Below, piece after piece: positions 51,011 through 55,137 of a DNA stretch of 55,137 nt. The position numbers were made by a program, and so were the translations under genes. Location of the stretch: contig JBMYYE010000002.1 of NCBI GenBank assembly GCA_049609065.1, forward strand, positions 1 through 55,137. Direction: 5' to 3'. Numbering within the stretch: the stretch's first letter is position 1; the number at the start of each line of letters is the position of its first letter. This stretch comes from JBMYYE01 sp049609065. Lineage in GTDB: Bacteria; Pseudomonadota; Alphaproteobacteria; Rhodobacterales; Rhodobacteraceae. The notes under the pieces are model-generated. The model was not told the origin of the DNA. It did not search any database and saw nothing but the letters and a program-made list of their open reading frames with translations.

Positions 51011-51721
51011 ATGGACAGCTCCAGCCCTAAATCCGCCCTTTGGCGTGGCGTTCGCGACAGCGCGCCATTTCTTCTTGTTGTGTCCCCCTTTGCAATGATT
51101 TTTGGCGTTGTCAGCACCGAAGCTGGCTTTAGCATTCTCGAAACCATGGGGTTTGGCTTTTTGGTGATTGCGGGGGCCTCACAATTCGCCGCCGTGCAAT
51201 TGATGGCCGAAAACACACCCACCGTCATTGTGATTTTAACAGCATTGGCCGTGAACCTTCGCATGGCGATGTATTCCGCGACACTCACCCCGCACCTTGG
51301 CGGGGCCTCAATTTGGACGCGCGCAATCGCAGCCTATTGCATTGTGGACCAAAGTTTTGCCCTAAGTGCGGATCGATTTGATCGACACCCCAGTGACAGC
51401 TTGAGCGCAAAAATCGCCTACTTCTTTGGAACGGTGCTGCTGATTTTTCCCGTTTGGCACGTATCGACCTATGTTGGGGCCGCCGTTGGGGGGCAAATCC
51501 CCGATGCATTTGCGCTCGATTTTGCGGTGCCCATCACCTTTTTGGCCATGATCGCCCCTATGCTCCGCACGCGGGCCCACCTTGCAGCCGCGTTTGTAGC
51601 GGTCATCGCATCTCTCACTTTTGCATTCTTGCCTTATAATCTTGGGCTCATCGTAGCGGGCATCATGGGCATGGTCGTCGGGGCCGAAGTGGAACGCCGC
51701 ACCGAAGGAGAATCCCTATGA
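51011..51721 (+). CDS. azlC: AzlC-family branched-chain amino acid permease subunit
   Basis: A 236-residue inner-membrane protein with about seven hydrophobic helices and the AzlC hallmarks: FLLVVSPFAMIFGVVS, GASQFAAVQLM and NLRMAMYSATLTPHL. AzlCD exports branched-chain amino acids in the best-known case. Overlaps azlD by 4 bases. Divergent from fdhD. Confidence 0.9.
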   Translation: MDSSSPKSALWRGVRDSAPFLLVVSPFAMIFGVVSTEAGFSILETMGFGFLVIAGASQFAAVQLMAENTPTVIVILTALAVNLRMAMYSATLTPHLGGASIWTRAIAAYCIVDQSFALSADRFDRHPSDSLSAKIAYFFGTVLLIFPVWHVSTYVGAAVGGQIPDAFALDFAVPITFLAMIAPMLRTRAHLAAAFVAVIASLTFAFLPYNLGLIVAGIMGMVVGAEVERRTEGESL

Positions 51722-52047
51722 CCTATTCAACCGTCGAAATCTGGGGGGTTATCATCCTCATCGGGATAGGAACATTTCTGATCCGGTTTTCATTTTTGGG
51801 GATCATTGGAAACCGCAAAATGCCCAGCTGGATTTTGCGGCATTTGCGCTACACACCGGTTTCGGTGCTCCCCGCCTTGGTTGCACCAATGGTGGTCTGG
51901 CCGCAGGCTACGGACGGGGCGCTCGATACCCCGCGCATGGTCGCAGCTATCGTCACCTGCGCCCTTGGATACTGGACGAAAAATGTGATCTTATCGATCA
52001 TAGGGGGCGCAAGCGCACTCTATGCAATGCTATATTTTGTCGGGTAA
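51718..52047 (+). CDS. azlD: AzlD-family permease subunit
   Basis: A 109-residue membrane protein with about four hydrophobic helices, GTFLIRFSFLG and LRYTPVSVLPALVAPMV. It is the small partner of AzlC, with a start that overlaps the azlC stop in ATGA. Its stop abuts the convergent lipoprotein gene. Confidence 0.9.
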   Translation: MTYSTVEIWGVIILIGIGTFLIRFSFLGIIGNRKMPSWILRHLRYTPVSVLPALVAPMVVWPQATDGALDTPRMVAAIVTCALGYWTKNVILSIIGGASALYAMLYFVG

Positions 52048-52659
52048 TTATTCGAACGGAAGCGCCACAGTTGGCGGCTGAATGAGCCCTTTGATATGCG
52101 GGGAATCGTCATAAACAACACGAATTTCACGCGCGCCCAATTCGGCAAAGCCTTTGGACAATGTGTTCGGGAAATAGGATGATTTGATCGTCTCAAACCC
52201 GGGCACGCCGCGCAAAATGGACGAAATGGATTTTGCGCAATGGGCCTTGGATACCGCGCCGTTGGCTTTAACCGCTGCGATCAATTGATCCGCCACATGA
52301 AGCGGCACATCAAGTTGTTGTTCTTTCACCCGAAAGGTAATGCGCGCGTGGTAATCGACATAGAATTCCACAACCGGATCCGTCATGCCAAAATGCACAT
52401 CATTGCGTTCAGGCAATTGCGGGTGATGCCATGTACCTGCGGGGTCGAATAAAACGCGCTCTGATCCATTGATCAAAAGGCCCGCATGCGCCCCAGAATC
52501 ATTGCTGTTTTTAATAACTGTAAAAAGCGTCACACGCGCCGGCCCGCCATGCACATAGTGCGATTGCGCAACTTGATGATCAGGAGCCCATTTCGGCTCA
52601 GGCAACCCGCACGCCAATAAAAAAAGCGGCAGGCACAACAGCAAAAGACTGCGGCGCAT
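52048..52659 (-). CDS. Putative lipoprotein, possible permuted NlpC/P60-like fold
   Basis: A 203-residue protein with a lipoprotein signal (LLLCLPLFLLAC, acylated Cys17). The body has SGAHAGLLINGSERVLFDPAG (His58), DYHARITF and KAHCAKSISSILRG (Cys141). A histidine followed later by a helix-borne cysteine, with an FDPAG strand, resembles the order in circularly permuted papain-like (YiiX-type) proteins. That fold is a guess from motif order; no family is certain. Start at ATG 52659; the frame to 52737 overlaps the oxidase subunit and is rejected. Confidence 0.6.
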   Translation of the reverse strand: MRRSLLLLCLPLFLLACGLPEPKWAPDHQVAQSHYVHGGPARVTLFTVIKNSNDSGAHAGLLINGSERVLFDPAGTWHHPQLPERNDVHFGMTDPVVEFYVDYHARITFRVKEQQLDVPLHVADQLIAAVKANGAVSKAHCAKSISSILRGVPGFETIKSSYFPNTLSKGFAELGAREIRVVYDDSPHIKGLIQPPTVALPFE

Positions 52660-52679
52660 GTGTTTATCCGTAACTAATG

Positions 52680-52814
52680 TTAACCGTTGATCAAAGCAGC
52701 AAGCAACAAAACACCAATGCTGATGCCTGCAACCCATGCTGAAAATTTTAGAAACCCGTCGAACATTTTTTGGTGCTCAGTCGCGTCAATTGATCCGTGT
52801 TTATGTTCTGCCAT
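52680..52814 (-). CDS. aa3-type cytochrome c oxidase subunit IV (small)
   Basis: A 44-residue protein beginning MAEHKHGSIDATEHQKMF and ending in one transmembrane helix (about 25-41, SAWVAGISIGVLLLAAL). This matches the bacterial aa3 oxidase subunit IV family, a non-catalytic one-helix subunit; the HGSMDxxxQEKTF-like start is characteristic. GAGGAG lies before the ATG. The other oxidase subunits are not in the window. Confidence 0.85.
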   Translation of the reverse strand: MAEHKHGSIDATEHQKMFDGFLKFSAWVAGISIGVLLLAALING

Positions 52815-52881
52815 GATAGCTCTCCTCTTCGCATTTCACGATGTATACCCAAAGCAATCGGGCGAGTCTATTCCCTGATTG

Positions 52882-53349
52882 TCACGCTTGATTTTTTTCA
52901 AGATCCTCAGCCAAACGGAACCCAATGCGGTTTGGTTCTACGGCTTCTGGTTCTTTGGGAAGGGCGCGCAACATCACGTTAAGCTGGCTTACATGCTGAA
53001 CAAGTTGCGTTTTGCCGCCTTCGGCATCATTGCCATAAAACGTCACGATGTCTGGGTCAAAGAACCCCAAACCTTCGATTTTGAGCACACCAGCATCCCC
53101 ACCCGTGAAACCCATTGCAACCTCATGATCGCCATCAAGTTGCTCTTCAAAGTTCTTGATATACAGGATGATCCGTTCATAGGCCCACTCAGCGGGGCTT
53201 TTGTTTTCGACAGGTTTTTTTGTAACGCTTTCAGGGAGCGGTTGATTTTCCGCAAGGTTTTCAGGTGCTTCTGCACAATGCACCGCATGGCCACACGGGT
53301 TTATCGCCGCTTCTAGCGCCTCTGCTGATGTCTTAATATCGTCATTCAT
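52882..53349 (-). CDS. DUF6173 family protein
   Basis: A 155-residue cytoplasmic protein. Its N-terminal 50 residues are low-complexity; the conserved part (about 52-148) has PAEWAYERIILYIKNFEEQL, AMGFTGGDAGVLKIEG, FFDPDIVTFYG and TQLVQHVSQLNVMLRA. These match a small uncharacterised family common in Rhodobacterales, which I recall as DUF6173. It follows the MBL-fold gene by 1 base and runs in the same direction. Confidence 0.65.
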   Translation of the reverse strand: MNDDIKTSAEALEAAINPCGHAVHCAEAPENLAENQPLPESVTKKPVENKSPAEWAYERIILYIKNFEEQLDGDHEVAMGFTGGDAGVLKIEGLGFFDPDIVTFYGNDAEGGKTQLVQHVSQLNVMLRALPKEPEAVEPNRIGFRLAEDLEKNQA

Positions 53350-53350
53350 G

Positions 53351-54385
53351 TCACGTTCTCACCTTACACCATTCATACGCACCTTTAGCGTTGAGCGTGC
53401 GCGTGACAAGCCCTTTTTGATACAAACAGTTCAAATGTGCGAGAGCTTCCACCAAAGCAAGCCCATATTCCGCAGGCCCGATTTTCCGTTTAAAGAGAGG
53501 CGAAAAACATTCGCCACCCACTTTGGGTTCTGTGACATGCTCCAAGAGCCGCTCAAGCGCGTGTTCATGATTTTCCGCCATCAGCTTCAACCGATGTGGC
53601 AGCCCCGTGAATGGCAATTTATGTCCCGGTAACACCAGCTGATCTTCGGTCGCATATTGCGCCAAACGTTCACAGCTCTCGAGCCACTCAGAAAGGGGGT
53701 CAGCCTCAGGCTCTGTTGCATAGACACCAATATTTGCAGAAATATGCGGCAAAAGCTGATCGCCACCAATCACGAGGTTATCATCCCGTGACCAAAGCGT
53801 CGCATGTTCGGGCGCATGGCCATTGCCGCACCGCACATCCCAGCTGCGTCCACCAAAGGTCACGACATCCCCGTCTTTGATCCGCGTGAACCCCAACGGC
53901 ATGGGCGCCACGCAATCCGCAAAGTTAAACGGTCGTTCGGCTTTGCGCGTTTGTAAAATTTCATCTGACATGCCCGCGCGGCGGTAATGTTGTTCCGCCT
54001 CAGGGGCCAATGTGTCATGCACATCAAGCGTCAACATCCGCGCAAACAGCCACGCTGTGCGCGTCGTGATAAGTTCCGCGCCAAAATCGGACTGAAACCA
54101 TCCCGCAAGCCCAATGTGATCTGGGTGGTGGTGCGTGCCCAAAACCCGCGTGACAGGTTTGCCGCCCAATGGCCCTTTGAACATCTCTTGCCACATGTCG
54201 CGGGATTCTTTTGTGTCAAAGCCCGTATCGACGATGGCCCAGCCATCCCCTTCATCAAAGGCAAAAATATTCACATGATCCAGCGCCATCGGCAAAGGTT
54301 GCCGCAACCAAAGCACGCCGTCAGCCACTTCAATCGCCTCACCAAATTCAGGGGGCGTTTCATAGGGGTAGGTAATTTTTGCCAT
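53351..54385 (-). CDS. MBL-fold metallo-hydrolase
   Basis: A 344-residue metallo-beta-lactamase-fold hydrolase. Metal ligands are visible in THHHPDHIG (His85, His87, Asp89, His90), GHAPEH, the DNLVIGGD strand and LPGHK. A C-terminal helical extension (about 265-344) resembles the winged-helix tail of lactamase-like proteins. Substrate unknown; it overlaps the upstream acyl-CoA dehydrogenase gene by one base, so a thioester hydrolase role is possible. Confidence 0.85.
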   Translation of the reverse strand: MAKITYPYETPPEFGEAIEVADGVLWLRQPLPMALDHVNIFAFDEGDGWAIVDTGFDTKESRDMWQEMFKGPLGGKPVTRVLGTHHHPDHIGLAGWFQSDFGAELITTRTAWLFARMLTLDVHDTLAPEAEQHYRRAGMSDEILQTRKAERPFNFADCVAPMPLGFTRIKDGDVVTFGGRSWDVRCGNGHAPEHATLWSRDDNLVIGGDQLLPHISANIGVYATEPEADPLSEWLESCERLAQYATEDQLVLPGHKLPFTGLPHRLKLMAENHEHALERLLEHVTEPKVGGECFSPLFKRKIGPAEYGLALVEALAHLNCLYQKGLVTRTLNAKGAYEWCKVRT

Positions 54386-55137
54386 TATGCTGACAAATCT
54401 TCGATGCTAAGCGCATAAAGGCCTTCGGCCCCTTCGCGCATATGCTCCAACAATGCGGCGTGTTCCGGCAGCAAGCGTTTGACGTACACACGCGCCAGCT
54501 TTGTGCGCGCGCCTTCGCCATCTTCTGCAATCGCGGCTTTTAGATGGAAATGCGCGCCCAGAACACGGGCAAAGGCCCGCAAAAACGGCACGGCGCCTGC
54601 GAAGCGATCATTCATGTCTTTTTGTTCCAAAAGCCACTCAACCCCTTCACGTAGCGTTTCCGCCGCCGCCCAAATATTATCCGTCATATTTGGATAGTCT
54701 TCACGGGCACTTTCAGCCGTTTGTTCAATTTCTTCGAGCAAACGATATGCCGCCTCACCGCCATCCATCAGTTTACGCGCCACAAGGTCCATTGCTTGGA
54801 TGCCGTTTGTGCCTTCGTAAATCGACGTCACACGAACATCGCGAGCGAACTGTGCCGCGCCCGTTTCTTCGATGAAGCCCATGCCACCATGGACTTGGAT
54901 GCCCATATGGGACACTTCGTGGCCGATATCTGTTCCATACGCTTTGGCAATTGGCGTCAAAAATGCCGCGCGCGATTGCCATGCGCCGTCCCCTGTGGCG
55001 CTGTGCATATCGATGGACACCGCACAAGAAAGCGCAATGGCGCGCGCTGCGAATATTTCAGCCTTCATCACGGCCAGCATCCGGCGCACATCCGCGTGAT
55101 CGACGATTGTGCCTGTGCCATTTTCAATCGGACTTTT
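54385..55137 (-). CDS. Acyl-CoA dehydrogenase with C-terminal extension (partial)
   Basis: The last 250 residues of a FAD-dependent acyl-CoA dehydrogenase; the frame continues beyond the window edge. KSPIENGTGTIVDHADVRRM, HGGMGFIEETGAAQFARDVR and IYEGTNGIQAMDLVARKL are family hallmarks, and the about 130 residues after them form the Acyl-CoA_dh_C domain found in long members, including the methylmercaptopropionyl-CoA dehydrogenase DmdC of roseobacters. Whether this is DmdC or a fatty-acid enzyme cannot be decided. It is the upstream member of a coupled pair with the MBL-fold gene. Confidence 0.9.
   Translation of the reverse strand, partial: KSPIENGTGTIVDHADVRRMLAVMKAEIFAARAIALSCAVSIDMHSATGDGAWQSRAAFLTPIAKAYGTDIGHEVSHMGIQVHGGMGFIEETGAAQFARDVRVTSIYEGTNGIQAMDLVARKLMDGGEAAYRLLEEIEQTAESAREDYPNMTDNIWAAAETLREGVEWLLEQKDMNDRFAGAVPFLRAFARVLGAHFHLKAAIAEDGEGARTKLARVYVKRLLPEHAALLEHMREGAEGLYALSIEDLSA

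Noticed and set aside
1..55137. CRISPR arrays, tRNA/rRNA genes, insertion sequences, prophage or integrase genes
   Set aside because: No regularly spaced repeats, cloverleaf-like genes or transposase/integrase motifs were found by reading both strands; a tRNA search would be needed to be certain.

Overview
This window looks like a chromosomal segment of a marine-type alphaproteobacterium, most likely in the Rhodobacterales (roseobacter group). The support is gene content and order: a CcrM (GANTC) methyltransferase, mutY beside a DUF721 gene and a DsbA-like gene, gpmI-envC-ctpA-rppH, rsfS-rlmH followed by xdhC-mocA, ftsE-ftsX-plsC facing an MJ0042 zinc-finger gene, argH-small lipoprotein-lysA, a very small aa3 oxidase subunit IV, and phaA-phaB. 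Base composition looks moderate, lower than in classic Rhodobacter. No rRNA, tRNA, CRISPR, transposase or phage gene was recognised. It reads as core chromosome with one compact accessory catabolic operon.

Region by region: 1-3.3 kb (+) holds the tail of tldE/pmbA, a CysQ/IMPase-family phosphatase, a Kdo-transferase-like glycosyltransferase and lpxK. 3.3-4.5 kb (-) holds a DsbA-like oxidoreductase and DUF721; divergent to them are mutY and an AlkB-type membrane hydroxylase (4.5-6.7 kb). 6.8-8.7 kb (-) has ccrM and rnhB. 8.7-19 kb (+) is a long run: a degenerate kinase-fold protein, an MscS channel, rsfS, rlmH, xdhC, mocA, gpmI, envC, ctpA, rppH and a methyltransferase. A lytic transglycosylase follows on the other strand.

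20.3-27.4 kb is the most interesting block. A translationally coupled minus-strand operon encodes an MttB-family (trimethylamine/betaine) methyltransferase without pyrrolysine, two paralogous FMN/Fe-S/FAD amine-dehydrogenase-like flavoproteins, and a ProC-like reductase. A divergent TetR regulator faces it, and an 11-bp-arm inverted repeat lies in the shared promoter region. The likely job is stepwise N-demethylation of a quaternary amine or betaine (for example proline betaine), with the corrinoid partner encoded elsewhere; this is inference.

27.4-35.3 kb: accA, then a PPOX-fold protein, plsC, ftsX, ftsE (-), an MJ0042 protein (+), and a fully overlapping operon argH, LptM-like lipoprotein, DUF2834, lysA (-). 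35.6-39.4 kb (+): an EAL phosphodiesterase, phaA, phaB and an EamA permease, with several RNA hairpins and a PhaR-type site. 39.4-46 kb: DUF465, a tRNA methyltransferase-like gene, DUF2007, a polyprenyl diphosphate synthase, ispE, a TPR protein and ETF-QO. 46.2-52 kb: greA, an unknown membrane protein, a molybdenum-cofactor/formate dehydrogenase maturation set (mobB-moeA fusion, mobA, fdhD) and azlCD. The end holds a lipoprotein, a 44-residue oxidase subunit IV, DUF6173, an MBL-fold hydrolase and a truncated acyl-CoA dehydrogenase.

Two genes are too short to show up in a standard ORF list: the 34-residue lipoprotein at 33831-33935 and the 44-residue oxidase subunit at 52680-52814. No gap between genes exceeds about 265 bases. 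Eight of the nine convergent gene pairs abut or overlap at their stop codons.
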